The notes below the pieces were generated by a model that worked only from the letters and a program-made list of their open reading frames with translations, was not told where the DNA came from and did no database searches. The translations under genes were made by a program, and so were the position numbers. A stretch of 64,000 bases of DNA from Antedon mediterranea (Eukaryota; Echinodermata; Crinoidea; Comatulida; Antedonidae): the NCBI RefSeq assembly GCF_964355755.1, contig NC_092674.1:5337001-5401000 (forward strand). The letters run 5' to 3'. Of the stretch, positions 15,836-28,478 are shown piece after piece (the first letter of the stretch is position 1; every line of letters begins with the position of its first letter).

Positions 15836-18800
15836 CTATAGATATGAATTCATTGTTTTTATAGCTCATTAGAGGATTTTATGTTTTTGTTTGTTACGTT
15901 TGGTTAAATACAATGGTTGAATGATCATATTTCCTATGCATTCCCAATACCAAGGTATGATAAGACTTCTGTTAATAACATTTATACAGTATAATTTCCT
16001 TTTTTTATAAAAACTATCTCAAACAAACCTTTTTCTATATTTAGTGTATATTCTATAGATGTCCCTATCATATCTATCCCTATCGTATCATAGATACCAT
16101 AACATGATCCAGAACAGTGTGAATATATTGTCCTTCTATTTTGTATTTTCTTTCAAAGTGGTAACTTACCAACATATCAATCCGTAACATTGTAGGTGTG
16201 TTTGCGTTATTCTTGAAAAACCGTTTGTTTATAGCAACGATCTCAGCGCCCTCACTCCACTATTAAAGAAACAAGTATTGTACTTTTAATTCATATTTTG
16301 TTCCTGTATTATTCTTCTTGGGAACACAAGTAATAAAGAGCATCTCTGGCAAGGATTCATAATTTGGAAAAATAATGAAGTATGTATTGTACACAGACTG
16401 CCTGGTTCTAAATCGTTTGAATTATTTAAAAAGTTATAAAAGGATGGTTTTATAAAATGTTACTTACCACAGCAATACATGAACGTTCCGAAGATTTACC
16501 ACTCTGGAGATCATTCAGTCCCTGATTTTAAATGGAAAACATTGATCGATTTAAAAAAAATATTAGTATAATTATAGGCAGCACTTCCCCAGTTCTTATA
16601 CTATGACGTTATCAAAATTCCTTCACTTGCACTGATGAAGAGCTAGTGTTGCCCGAAAGCTCTGCTAACTTTTCTGGCTGTTTTACTTTATCGTTTTGAT
16701 TTAGCTTTTCGCCATTTTGTTTGCATCTCCATTGAGATTCAGCCACTGATACCCACAGCATTGTCATTTTTTCAGTGCTTATTTTATTTGTATCTCCATT
16801 GAGATCCAGCCACTGATACCCACAGCATTGTCATTTTTTCAGTGCCTATTTTATTTGTATCTCCATTGAGATCCAGCCACTGATACCCACAGCATTGTCA
16901 TTTTTTCAGTGCTTATTTTATTTGTATCTCCATTGAGATCCAGCCACTGATACCCACAGCATTGTCATTTTTTCAGTAATTTGCCTTTGGATTTATAATT
17001 ATAGTTATATAGTTATGTTATTTTATCAGTGTTTTCAAAGTTTGTCTGTGGATTTTAGAAAGTTTGGCTGTGGTCTGTGTTTTCAGAGGAGATGAAGATG
17101 ATTTTACACAGGTTATAATCCCCCTAAACCACTTCACCGGGGTAACCCCCTACTTGTCTTTAATGATGAACTGGATTCTGTAAAGTGCACACGGGCAAAC
17201 AGTGTGCACTGGTCCTACGGTTTATAGTCCGTATCTGAGAAAACTTGTTCCACCACCAGAACTAGGAGCAAGTGAGGCTCAAACCCGTGCCGATATTGTT
17301 GGCTCTTTAGGTATGGTAAACGACGCCACTGTCTTAACAGCTCGACCATTTAACTCAATAATACATATTATTATTATTATTATATCTTACAAATATGTCC
17401 CCTTGTCGTAAGGCATCAACTTGTATATAGGCCAACCGTTCTTGTACGTGATCGACACGCTTTGGTTGGCTTGTTCTGGATGATAATTCTGTTCTTGACC
17501 GCTGTGTCATAAATGACGAGTTGCGGTTCAAATCTTTTGAGCGGTTAAACATCCCAGAATTCGGTTCAACAAGAGCTAACGCCGGCATGTCGATTGTTGA
17601 GTGAATGCTTTCTCTGTGTTTTACCCTAGATCTGCAATTTTGCTAAATATTAAAAACAATAATTTAATAATAAGTAATGATAATAATAATAAATAATAAT
17701 TTAAGTAATTATTTTGATAGTTCGCAGGTGGTAGGATTTTGGGAATACTGTATTTGATTTTTAGATAGAGTAGTATTTTTAAAGAATTGTATCTAATTTG
17801 GCATGAAATTTGGCAAGAAATTTTATGTTAACTTCCTAAAGCTTAGTTTATATGAATTACATTCGTGAATACTGTATTTAATATTTAGATTATTTAAAAT
17901 AAAATTATTATTATTGTATTTTTATAGAATTGTTTCTAATTTGGAATTGTAAAATGTTGGTTTTTTTTAAAGAAATTTTATGAATGACATAATGTACCTG
18001 TAATGTTGAAACCTTGTCACTGTCTTCTGATGCTTCTGCTAAACTTTTCTCTAAACAATTAATAGATTTTAAACTTGGTCTTTAGTTTTTTTAGATTGAA
18101 TTTAGTAATATTGGATTGAAATGTTCCCTTAATTTTGTTTAACAATATTGGGTGATCTATTGAACACCTTTGATATAGTTACTATACATAACACAGAAAT
18201 CAGCCTAATTCCTTTGTATTTCCTATATTGATGTCTCAAGAGTAAAATAATGTCCAAAAAAATGAAGAAAAACAACTTACCATGTTGAGATGTGGCACTA
18301 CTAGAATTACTTGATATATTGCAGTCGTTTGGTTGTTTCTAAAGAAAAGTTGTAGATTAAATTGGATGGGGAAAAAAATGCAAACATTTTGTATCAAAAA
18401 TTTATCAACAATTGATTAGTCAGACAGGTTTCTCTATAATTGGATATATTGTATTGTATATTTTCAGCATACAAATTGCATATATAATACAAAAAATACT
18501 GTACTAGAACTCACTTCTATTTAGGGGACACTTTTCCGAAAACGAATGAGGAGAAAAATATATCTCAAAGGTCTCCCCTAATAGGATTATACTTAAAATC
18601 AATTTTCAGAGTTTAAATGAAAGGAGGTATGATATTGAAAACTTACCTGAAGTCCTAATGTGTTACGATGTTGATTTAGATGTGATTTACTGTCAGTAGA
18701 ATCTGCTTTCGGGATCTGGAAAAGTTGAAATCAATTGTTAAAGTTTGCCAAAGTTTATGTATCGTCAGAAAAGACTGGGCTGTAGCAACCAGTACGGTTG

Positions 18801-21800
18801 GTAAGGTTTTAAGGCATTTGACAACCTTGTGGCCCGCACAGAGATTGTTCCCTTTTCTTACGATCACCGCATCACTTTATTTCTCGTGGCTACGGCATTG
18901 AATGGAGATCCTTGGATCCTCCTATATACTGTATATTATAGTATAGTACAAAGGCATATGTCTTACTGTACCTGAGGCAGAACAAAGTTCGTCTGACCGC
19001 TGAGAACCATTTTCTTCCAACTTGTTCCTAACATTGCTGCAAAACAATGAATTAAAACTTTACTAAATTTAGACTCTTTAAGTGTAGGCCTAGAGAACTC
19101 GCGAACACATTAACTTATACCCGGATGCTGAGAAGAGAAGCTTAGTAAGGCTCGTGAGTCAGAGATTTCATTATATATTCCAAGATAGGATGTATAACCA
19201 TTCATTTATTTTAATTGCAGTAATTTATCTTTTGTCTGTACGGTTCTTATTTGTTAGTGTTAGAATGTGTGATAGCTATGTCTTATTTGGCCGCTCCATT
19301 TAGGAATATTATTTGTAGATTTTAATGATCAATATGTTTACCATCTGCGTGAGAAGATGTCTTGACATATCCCAACTTGTTGATGCCCTGTCTGTTGTTA
19401 CATCGTCGGTCTTTGGACACATCCGTCACCCATTGTTTTCGTATGCATTTACAGGAGCCCTAAGACAAACAAAATATTATGTGAATAAAAAACTGTTTTA
19501 ATAAATTATGTACCGTGTTTGTTACCTCGGAAAGACCCGATTGTGATCCTCGGAAAGACCCCATTGTGATCCTCAGAAAGACCTCAATGTGATCCTCGGG
19601 AAGACCCCATTGTGATCCTCAGAAAGACCTCATTGTGATCCTCGGGAAGACCCCATTGTGATCCTCAGAAAGACCTCATTGTGATCCTCGGGAAGACCCC
19701 ATTGTGATCCTCAGAAAGACCTCATTGTGATCCTCGGGAAGACCCCCATTGTTTTCCTCGGAAAGACCCCATTATTTTCCTCGGAAAGACCCCATTGTGA
19801 TCCTCGGAGAGACCCGATTGTGATCCTCGGAAAGACCCCATTGTGATCCTCGGAAAGACCGCATTGTGATGATAGAAAAATATGGTAGGTTTAAAAAAAA
19901 GGTATGTATACTGTGGTAGAGATAATGATGGACTAACAAACAGACCGACCGAATGAATACCGAGAATAGTATTTTCTACTTACAGATTTTACAATAAATA
20001 CGTCTCTTGTTTGATTGGTATCGTCCACAATCAGTTTATCAGGACTAAAAAATAATAATTTGTATATAATCATTTATTTATTTAATATTTGGTGAAATCG
20101 AGGAAAATATGTATAGAAGCATAAAACGTATGAGATGTTTTACCTACCTGTAATATTTATATTGTATCGCTTCTGGGTGCTCATGAAACATTTCAATTGG
20201 AAAATCTTTAAATAAATCTACAGATCTAGAAAAGAAATTAAGTACAGTTATAAACATATCCTTTTTACCTCCAGTAATAGACGCTGATTTTTAACTTGCA
20301 AATTAGTTTTGTAAAAACATTGTACTGTAGTTTGTAATCAAGGATGGCCGATGGATAAAGCTAAGTCTTGTGTTTAATATTAGTGTTCTCTGAAGGATTT
20401 TTGGTCATACAGCTTCCCACTAGGACGCAATGAATGCAAGTCATTACATTTGACCTGAATCAGAAGCGATGGATTGCCATTGGTTAACTCGCTTGCGTTG
20501 CGCTTACGTCCTTTTGCGTGGGAACTAAACCTCAGATGGTAGTTTCAATTTGGTATGGCTTTTTGTTGTGTAGGCCTGTTATAACTTTACCGTAAGAATT
20601 CTATCGGTGGCCCTAATATTGTATTTCTTAATTCGAAATAATCTTGTTTCTCGAGCACCAGAACTTCAACCATGCCTTTACAAACGAGGCTGCATTGCCG
20701 GAGCCATTGGTGTTCCAGTTCTTCTCCCTTTTAAATTAACGTAACAAATAATTTATTCAACAGTTTTGGTACTGACAGACAATGTGATTGGCTATCAGTG
20801 GGGTAAATAACGGCTATGAGCGCTCACTGGCTAAACCCAGGGGCCCCAGAGCATGAGCAATGCAATGAGCCAGTGTTTGAGCGCTAACCCACGGTATTTT
20901 GCCCCTTTTGTTACGCCACTGTTGGTAATGGCGTGTGTCTTAGTGTTGAAAGACCCTGTTGTTGTCCCTTGTTCGTTTCACGTGAAAATGTCCCCTTAAT
21001 GGGAGTTTCGCCTGAATATGAGTGTCCCAAATGATGGGCTCTATTGCTGTAAAAACTGTAGGCCTACTGAAATGCTATGAATTTTAAGAAATCGTATTAT
21101 TGTACTAATTGACTTACATCTGTACAGCTGCCTTTACGTAAGGTTGCCATCACTTTGTTGATCACCCCGCTTTGTAATTTGTATTGATGAATAAGTTGCA
21201 CTACGAAAAGAAAATATTTAAGCATTAAATTTATTTCATACTATACTTTCTATCTCTTAAGCTTGGTTCCCACTAGAACGTAACGCAAGGACGTAAACGC
21301 AACGCAAGCGTTTTAACCAATGACAAGCGAAGTTATAGACAGTTAGCAATCACAAGCGAATAAGCCATCGCTTGTGATTGGTCAATTCACTTGCGTTGCG
21401 TTACGTCCTTGCGTTGCGTCTCTGGTGTTAACCAAGCTTTAACCTTTCCGTAACGCGAAACACAATGTTGCGTCGTCGGTTCCCACTTGTGATTACGCAA
21501 TACAGCACCTTGCGTCAATACGTCGCTGAGTTACGTTGCGTTGCGTTCTAGTCGGAACCACGCTTAAGGTTTGGCCGTAGATATAACAAACTTTGTTCGT
21601 TCGTTTTACGGGAGAGTGTCCCTTAATAGGAGTGTTCCAAAGGAGGAGTTCTACTAGTGTGGTTGAGGGTAGTTATTGCTATTTTTTTCACTTACCTCTT
21701 CCGGATATGACGTAATAAAATCTATCTGGTACCCTCCCTTGAAATGCTATGATTCGACCGTCGTCATAGCAATCGTAACCAATGTGACGCGCGAGGTCTT

Positions 21801-24800
21801 CCTCGACTCTACTCGAGAACATAGTGAACGCCTTTGTTGCTCGTAGATAGTAAATTATCTGAAATGCATATCAATATTTGATATTAAACTAATAAAAAAT
21901 ACATCGTCAATAAAGAATAACATTATTATGGTAATCGGGAGGTTTTCGTCAACCTACGACTTATGCAAATTATGCATTACGTCATTTTTCGATGATTATT
22001 ATTATTTATAAATCATTTTTTAAGTAGTTTATATCGGCTGCTGCTTTTACGGATTTTTTTCGAGAGCTTTCCCAACTTTCGTAAGTCCTTGATTGACACT
22101 GAAGTGTTTAAGGTCCTGAATAATGTTGCCGAACTTCTGACGGCATAATACAATTAAAATAAGCTTGAGTTTTTGTACCACAACACAACATCATCAGTGC
22201 AATGAAATACGGTCTTAGACATTCTAGTTATATATACCTCTATACAGGTAAAATTATAAATAATATTATAATACTCACTTTCCTTATTTCTTTTTCCTTT
22301 CTATGTTCTGGTAAATTTGTTAAATATAGTTGTAATTCCAAGGCAACCTAAAGAAAGAATTTGTCGTTACATTTACGTACATACATTTTAATTTATAGCT
22401 AGGTTAGAATCTTTGGTCTATGTCATGAAAAAACATGATAGTTCGAGATACGTTGTACAATGGTCTAAAGCGACGCAACGTAACGCATCGACCTATTGTC
22501 GCAAAGCGCTGTATTGCGTAATCACGTCAAGTGGGAACCGACAACACAATAGTTCTGCAAACATCGCAGGTTTAATTTCACACAGGCGGGGGAAGGACAT
22601 TTTATTTAGTTGCGTATGTGCGTTACGTTGCGTCGCTAGTGGGAACCAAGCTTTACGAGCACTCTCATAATGCGAGGGGCTACGTCATTTTAAATATGAC
22701 CGCGTGTGCGCTACTTTTCGAACATTACGATACAAAATAACTTAACAATAACGTACACTGTTTTTGAAGTTGGCAGACCTTACCGTCTGCAAGTTGGTGG
22801 CAAACGCCTCGCTTCTGTTGCTACCGTCCCCGTTGGTTTGACTCGCTTTCTTTTTCGTATTAAAATACCTATCAAAGATGTATACAGACACAAGTCAAGT
22901 CTATATTTCTAACGCGAAACTAAGTTCATAACTAGAAATAACAAGTAAAATAAGTACCCACTTTTTTCTCATCCTAAACGCTCTTGTTAAGATGATTACA
23001 AGACATGTGGCGGAACGAAAACGAAGTAACGCTTTTCGATGCTAAAAAGATAGAAAAAAGTTACTACAAACACAAACTATCGGAGGATGGGGTTTTAAAT
23101 AAAGTTGCTATATTGCGTGTATTGAAGTAGGCCTATGTACTGTCAGTGCTGACCAAAGGTGCTGAAGACGTCAGAAAATGTAGCGGTAGTTGGTGCTCTC
23201 ATTAGCATGAGCTTAAAATCGTTTTTGACACGTTCGGGATGTTATAACAAAAGTTTCCCCTGAATAGGGTTTACTGTTTATGATGAGTGTGCTATCTCAT
23301 CCATTTACTTTTACTCTATCCATTAAAATGCTTTCAATTACTCGCCCCGTTCCGATAGTTCTCTATTTATTTATTTGAGTGAGTGTGGCCGAGCGGTTAA
23401 GACAGTGGAACCGTAATCCTTAGCCATAACATCGGCAAGGGTTCGAGGCTCACTCGCTCCATGGTTCTGGTGGAAGTCTTCTCGGATAAGGACTATAACC
23501 CGTAGGTCCAATGTATACACCTGGCTCGTGTGCAGTTATAGTACATATATCTTTCGAGACGAGTAGGGAATTACCCCGATGTACTAGTACACACATTCAG
23601 CCACTGTCACGCACAGCCACTACTTAAAAGTAGGCCTTCTACAGTAGGCCTCATAGTAGGCATAGTTGCAAAATCTTCAGTTTGTTGAAGGCGGAAGCTT
23701 AATAGAAGAAGATCTCAATCAATATAAATGACACGGGGCTAAATCGAAATTCTAACCTTCCTTTGTCTGCTCCGGATGCGTTTAAAAGTATCAGGTGTTA
23801 TGGTACAGAACTCCTAGAAGATACAGAAGGACAAGATACATGTTTCACATTCATTATGGAGTAATAATAACCGTCGGCAGGTGTGTTTGGTTGTAATCGA
23901 AATTAACCATGAATTAGTTTAGCATTATAGCTTAACCTGCACTTTCTAAGACAATTGTGTGTTTTTGGAGCATTACACCTGCCTTTACAAGAATGCTTTA
24001 ATCAATGCATTGATTTTAGGATCGTAACCAAATACTGTACATAGGCCAAGACGTTACGTAAGCTTTGTCTACACTATCAAACTGTATATGATAACAAAAT
24101 GTAATGTGTCCATATATGGACACTACCATATTTTGACATATCACTACATATTTGGGCACATCAAACTTTTTTGTCAAACTAGTTTAGTAGTATAGACAGA
24201 GCTTATAGAGAGCAGAGACATGGACCCTGTTGCTCAGTACGACACAATACCGTTACTACATCAGCAATACCGACCCTATTGGTTAAGCTTGGTTCCAACT
24301 AGGACGCAACGCAAGTACGCAACGTAACTAACTTGACCAATCACAAGCGATAGATTATCCGAACTGTCGCTTGTCATTGGTCAATTCGGTTACGTTGCAC
24401 TCACGTCCTTGCGTTGCGTCCTAGTGGGAACCAGGCTTTACTAATGGTGTGTAAATAGTAGGCCTACGAAACGAATATTTATGCTTACGAAACGAACATT
24501 TGCTTATTTTAGGTGGCTTTGGGAGGAGAGATTTGAAGCATGGAACGCCAAAACTATTAGTAGTGCTACACTACCCACCCTGACTTTTTCTCGCATTGGA
24601 CTACCCATTCTTTCCATTGCATTTTCTACACTCTTTTTTGGTGTTACCATATCGGTCACCTCCATCAGCCGCTTTTCTATGGTTTCCATGGCATCGTCAT
24701 CTAAAATAATTGGAGAAAATGCGATAAAATATATTAAATTTAAAAAAAAACATTTAAGAACTGTTGAAACACTTTTCTCAAAAATTCACGCAAAAACAAA

Positions 24801-26987
24801 AAGAGAAAAAAAAACAATTTACAAACCAGAGCTCGAAGAATATCCGTTAGATATTCTGGTAATAATGTTTATAGAGTTATCCATGTTGCTTTATTAAAGA
24901 GAAGACAATTTCGACAATGATGTTTTAAATCGTTAGCTTTGTTTTATAATTTTCATTAAATTGTCCATCTTCTCGACGTTAATTCTCATCTTATTTGATT
25001 ATAGACTTAGATGTAGGCTAATTATTAAAGTGCTTCTTCATGACAAAGTTCGGGCGTAAGCATTCGCAACTGATGTAGGCCTACTACACGAATATCTACT
25101 TTTACACATTAGATACAAAACGATGCTGTATAAGTATTGAACAACTTGACCGTTCGGGAACAAAAAATGTATGACTACATTTTCTTAAAAGTTGTTATAA
25201 ACATATCAATGTTGTGCTTGCGTTGGGTAGTTCAATTGCTTATCCTTCCTTTTAGTTTCAATCGTTTCAAAACGTCAGCAACGCGTTTCTTACCGTTTCC
25301 TATCGGTAATTTGATAAAATATTTGAGTAGGAGTAAATTCTGACATAAAATAAGAAGAAGACGAAAAGAACACCGGTTATATCAACGATTTTTTTAGTAA
25401 CAAGCGAAATGAAGCAGTGGTATTTTACAATTGTAACACGTCCTATACGTGGTAAGGCAATTCTGTAACTGTTATTCGATATTAATTCCATTGAATAAGC
25501 TAATGAATTACGTTTGAATAATAAGTGAATTGTCTTCACGAATCTGCCCTATTCAAACATTCGTGACGTCAGTGGGCGTTATGTTACGCGCTAATATCAA
25601 GTTGGAAAGTCGTATTCGCGCTCTTTTAATTATCGTCTGTTTAAAGCAATCTGACGACAACACAGAAAATCAATACGTCACAACCTATTAACATAAAGTT
25701 GGTCACGGAATAATCAGTAGAATTGATGACGATGATTGAAACACATTCAAGTGAGCATTTTTATACAAATAATGTTGGGCGGTGACGTCACGAACTGTAA
25801 TGACGAATGAATGAAGTCAATTGCAGACTATCGTTTGACATATCAGCTGGGTCCTGATCGATTTTTAAAAAGAAAACTATACTTTCTGTCATTTTTTTTT
25901 ACCGCGTTTTGCGTTTGAAGTAAAATAAAATATGTATTAATTATAAACATTTTAGAAGCATCTTTATTGTAGAGTTTCAAGATTGTGAACGTGAAAAGAA
26001 AATGTTTGGTTGTGTTTTCCTTGTCTGGGTTCCAGACAGAGTTTTGATTTTTGGCACATATGGCGTTTCATACGTGTACTAAGTGTTTCCCTTGCTGGGC
26101 AAGTATCGTCCTAATTAATGGGGATTCTTTTCTCTATGTCTGGGCCTATCTGCAGGTAGACCATTCATTAGGAGATGAATTCCACTCGGCATAGCCTAGC
26201 CTACTACATCACTGCTAGCTTCATAGAAATATTCTCTACTCCATAATAGCATATACGGTAGTAGTTCACGAATTTAAAATATCATTGCGCATATGGAACG
26301 GAAATGTTCGATCTACTTGTTAGAGAATTTTTTTTTTTTACAGGAGAACCGCTTTGTCCTAAATGATCGCTTGATTTGGCGCGGAAATTAAAGTAGTGAT
26401 TGTTTTAATTGGACTGAGGAAATGTAACTCCATCAAAATGATATCCATACTAATTAACACCTGCCGAACTACAGACAACTCAGGTTATACTACCTGATAC
26501 TGGCTAATTTCTTGTTTATAGCATATTACCTATGTACAAGTGTGCGATGTATCCGCCATAATATTAAATGCAAAGTCTAGTATGCTGTTGTAGGAAAGTT
26601 ACCGTATTGAATTTTCATCTGGGGACTGTATTTTTTATAAGCGCACCTCTCGTACTTCGGTCCTTTATGCCTTTCTACACTATCAAACTTTATGTGACAC
26701 AAAAATGTGATGTGCCCATTTGGACATGATGATGCCATATCACTACCATATTTGAGCATATCACTTCCATATTTGGGCACATCGCACTTTTTTTGTCAAA
26801 CTAGTTTGATAGTGTAGACAGAGCTTTTATTTAGTCCCCGTGTGACCAGATACGGTATAAAAAAGAGGTTTATCTTATTTACCTCCCTCTCTTTGACCAC
26901 GTCCTTCTTGCCACCATCTTCTGAAATGAGCCCTGTATGCCCCGGTGTCGAATGTTGCTTCATCCATCATCCATAAGTCACTCTGTT
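15686..26987 (-). CDS. CNBD2: CNBD2-like cyclic nucleotide-binding-domain protein
   Basis: Minus-strand gene rebuilt from 19 exons, 5' to 3': 26987-26883, 24700-24579, 23813-23757, 23041-22962, 22868-22784, 22347-22279, 21858-21696, 21200-21118, 20727-20591, 20225-20148, 20044-19984, 19459-19342, 19036-18972, 18715-18647, 18338-18281, 18050-17998, 16521-16468, 16259-16170, 15835-15686. All junctions obey GT-AG and phase. From the first in-frame Met (26970) it gives about 559 residues, close to human CNBD2 (about 576). Residues about 165-295 form a CNB domain (IIAFQGRVPDRFYYVISGRVQ, TLRKGSC..GEELEHQW, VEVLVLEKQDYF). A second partial CNB-like fold follows (YYSPDKLIVDD, DVFIVKSGSCKCIRKQW, SEGAEIVAINKRFF). 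Mouse CNBD2/CRIS binds cAMP and serves sperm function. The start exon could lie further upstream. Confidence 0.5.
16632..16658 (+). ncRNA. Hammerhead-like motif in Penelope-type remnant
   Basis: CTGATGA, then agagctagtgttgccc, then GAAA: the core words of a hammerhead ribozyme in order, followed by gctctgctaacttttctgg, a familiar repeat end. The stem II arms are mismatched. It lies in a CNBD2 intron. Confidence 0.5.
16725..16977. repeat. 67-bp tandem repeat, 3.8 copies
   Basis: Units start at 16725, 16792, 16859 and 16926 (atctccattgagat, then cagccactgatacccacagc). They are nearly identical, so this is a recent array. In the CNBD2 intron between the last exons. Confidence 0.5.
17125..17347 (-). 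mobile_element. tRNA-derived SINE-1, reverse copy 2
   Basis: caccggggtaaccccctact, ctacggtttatagtccgta, ccaccaccagaactaggag and the inverse A-box ccactgtcttaacagctcga. It ends near an (ATT)n run at 17368-17381. Confidence 0.5.
19528..19872. repeat. 23-bp minisatellite (GACCCCATTGTGATCCTCGG)
   Basis: About 15 units alternating between a ctcggaaagacccc and a ctcagaaagacctc form, producing a higher-order 46-bp pattern between 19560 and 19745. In a CNBD2 intron. Confidence 0.5.
20411..20531. mobile_element. Palindromic MITE family B, copy 1
   Basis: Family B has ends AGCTTGGTTCCCACTAG plus GACGCAACGCAAG, and central words tgaccaatcacaagcgat. This copy: agcttcccactaggacgcaa / ttgcgcttacgtccttttgc, between CNBD2 exons. 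Confidence 0.5.
20591..20727 (-). CDS. CNBD2: CNBD2 exon with phosphate-binding-cassette segment
   Basis: It begins GEELEHQW and ends PPIEFLR, spanning the region of the CNB domain where GE...A...RxA contacts cAMP in PKA regulatory subunits. Glycine and glutamate are present, but the classical Arg-Ala is replaced by QCSLV, so nucleotide binding may be altered or non-canonical. The exon resolves the phase conflict between its neighbours. Its acceptor, tttaaaag, is pyrimidine-poor. Confidence 0.5.
20796..20921. mobile_element. hAT-like MITE (CAGTGGCGTAAC ends), copy 1
   Basis: Ends CAGTGGGGTAA and the inverse of CAGTGGCGTAAC. Flanking ttggctat and ttggtaat agree at 6 of 8 bases, as expected for an aged 8-bp hAT target duplication. 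Related copies at 58075 and 62400. Confidence 0.5.
21259..21568. mobile_element. Palindromic MITE family B, copy 2 plus adjoining derivative
   Basis: 21259-21440 is a near-perfect palindrome (aagcttggttcccactagaa ... gttaaccaagcttt). 21460-21568 carries a diverged half (gtcggttcccacttg, gttgcgttctagtcgg). It lies in the CNBD2 intron between 21200 and 21696. Confidence 0.5.
22466..22654. mobile_element. MITE family B, diverged copy 3
   Basis: gcgacgcaacgtaacgc at the left and cgttgcgtcgctagtggga at the right. The interior attgcgtaatcacg...tgggaaccgac matches the derivative at 21460-21568. Intronic in CNBD2. Confidence 0.5.
23376..23640 (+). mobile_element. tRNA-derived SINE-1, copy with best head
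   Basis: A-box gtggccgagcggttaagac and B-box gggttcgaggct with tRNA-like spacing, then ggttctggtggaagtcttct, ataaggactataacccg and gagtagggaattacccc. In a CNBD2 intron. Confidence 0.5.
24060..24204. mobile_element. Fold-back MITE family A, copy 12
   Basis: Ends aagctttgtctacactatca and tagtagtatagacagagctt. Within the CNBD2 gene, between its second and third exons. Confidence 0.5.
24285..24440. mobile_element. MITE family B, copy 4
   Basis: aagcttggttccaactagga ... gtcctagtgggaaccaggct with the central tgaccaatcacaagcgat. CNBD2 intron. Confidence 0.5.
26029..26080 (+). repeat. Short dispersed repeat (GGGTTCCAGACAGAGTTTTG)
   Basis: gggttccagacagagttttg, then ttggcacatatggcgtttca. Matching words occur at 30363-30435 (+) and inverted at 53219-53290. 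Probably a MITE end. Confidence 0.5.
26668..26826. mobile_element. Fold-back MITE family A, copy 13
   Basis: Ends ctttctacactatcaaactt and gatagtgtagacagagct. It stops 57 bases from the CNBD2 upstream exon, on that exon's donor side. Confidence 0.5.
26883..26987 (-). CDS. CNBD2: CNBD2 most upstream exon found
   Basis: Flanked on the minus strand by aattaaag and gtaaat. Encodes QSDLWMMDEATFDTG, then RAHFRRWWQEGRGQREG, and one base that completes the first codon of the next exon (G|AT). In-frame ATGs stand at 26970 and 26967. An upstream in-frame stop lies in the intron or UTR, so this may be the first coding exon, or a short upstream exon may exist. Confidence 0.5.
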
Positions 26988-27910
26988 CTTTAATTCTCTA
27001 TTCTTGCAATGAAAATCGATATATGCTTAATAATACTAGGCTAGATATATTTTAACTAAAAAGCAAATATTGAATATACTGAATTCAATTGCTAGGCTCT
27101 TGATATGCCTTGTCACACAGCGGTTCTTGCCATAACCCTCATCTTATGTACGTATTACACTCATTCCGGGGTGCAATATGAATGTTTGTATCCTTTGTAT
27201 ACTAAAACTCACTCTGACGAATTTTAGAAATATTAAATACTACATTCCATACCCGAACACACGCTACCAAGATAATTTGGTATTCGAAACCCAGTTTATT
27301 AACTTTTGAATTAAATAAACACTTAAAGTTTGTTGGCAAATATAGAATCGATACCACGCGTTGTATCATGTTTCTGTTGTGTACACGGGTTGTGTAACGC
27401 CGTTACAAAGAGATAGAACAGCGAAGATTACTAGTCCTTGTCTGATTGTTCTTTACAAATGTTCTGTTTTTGTGTTATTTTTTCCTTGGATTACACAAGT
27501 TGCTTATCAATACTATTCTAGCTATCACGTTTAGTTGAACCGGTAACCAGGTAGCTAAAGTATGCTACCTTGCCTATCGCTAATAACCTGATACAATAGA
27601 AACGGTTTTTGCTAATATTCCAGTAGTTTTTTTTATTTGAAGGTCTGCAATATTAATTAAAGGCCCCTTTATTTAACGATTAATGACCAATAGAGGAGAA
27701 CCATGTAAGCCTACTATCGCGCGCATCATGCAGTGGAGGTGCAATCGGCTAAAATGAAAAAAAAAACACAGGTCCTTATTATTGATAAATCGAACCCATC
27801 AGCAGGCCTGTCGGTCTTTAATTATAAGAAAACAGTAGACTTCGGCCTACTAGTCAAAAGAAGATGCGAGATAAACGCGTCGCATTTTTACGGGTCGAAG
27901 TAACTTCTGA

Positions 27911-28150
27911 CGTGAACTCCACTAGGACATAACGCAAAGACGTGAACGCAACGTAAGCTTGTTGACCAATGACAAGCGACATTTCGAATCGCTTGTGATT
28001 GGTCAAATCAATTACGTTGCGTTACGTCCTTACGTTGCTTTAGAAGCTTTACCACTAGCACGTAACGCAAGGACGTAAACGCAACGCAAGTGGTTGACCA
28101 CACAGTTCAGATTATCTATCGCCTGTGTTGCGTCTCTGGGAGCCAAACAT
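27911..28150. mobile_element. MITE family B, copies 5 and 6 in tandem
   Basis: 27911-28050: ctccactaggacataacgc ... gttgcgttacgtccttacg. 28043-28150: ttaccactagcacgtaacgc ... gtgttgcgtctctgggagcc. The two share their junction, as if one inserted next to the other. Confidence 0.5.
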
Positions 28151-28273
28151 TAGGTGATCCAAACGCGAAGTCAAAAGTACATCCACAGAAATCGGGTGTT
28201 GCTAATAATCATAATACGACCTATGTTTATGTTCAAACGCAATGCCTTCTACAGAATGGCAATACGTGCGTTT

Positions 28274-28455
28274 AAGCGTGGTTCCCACTAGCGACGCAAC
28301 GCAAGGACGTAACGCAACGCAAGTGAATTGACCAATCACAAGCGATGGCTTATTCGCTCGTGATTGCTAACTGTCTATAACTTCGCTTGTCATTGGTTAA
28401 AACGCTTGCGTTGCGTTTACGTCCTTGCGTTACGTTCTAGTGGGAACCAAGCTTT
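28274..28455. mobile_element. MITE family B, copy 7 (full)
   Basis: Nearly perfect palindrome: agcgtggttcccactagcga ... cgttctagtgggaaccaagc, with gaccaatcacaagcgatgg and its inverse around the centre. Flanking TTA on both sides is compatible with a TTA target duplication. Confidence 0.5.
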
Positions 28456-28478
28456 AGTGATAGCAGCAGGGTGCGTTT

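Noticed and set aside
24481-24897. 138-residue plus-strand open frame, the longest unassigned one near CNBD2
   Set aside because: It overlaps the minus-strand CNBD2 exon 24579-24700, whose splice sites and phase fit; the plus frame resembles no family and has AT-rich low-complexity codons.
25232-25340. Minus-strand stretch reading KYFIKLPIGNGKKRVADVLK with a possible donor
   Set aside because: The CNBD2 exons on either side (26883-26987 and 24579-24700) already join in phase; no family match and no good acceptor.
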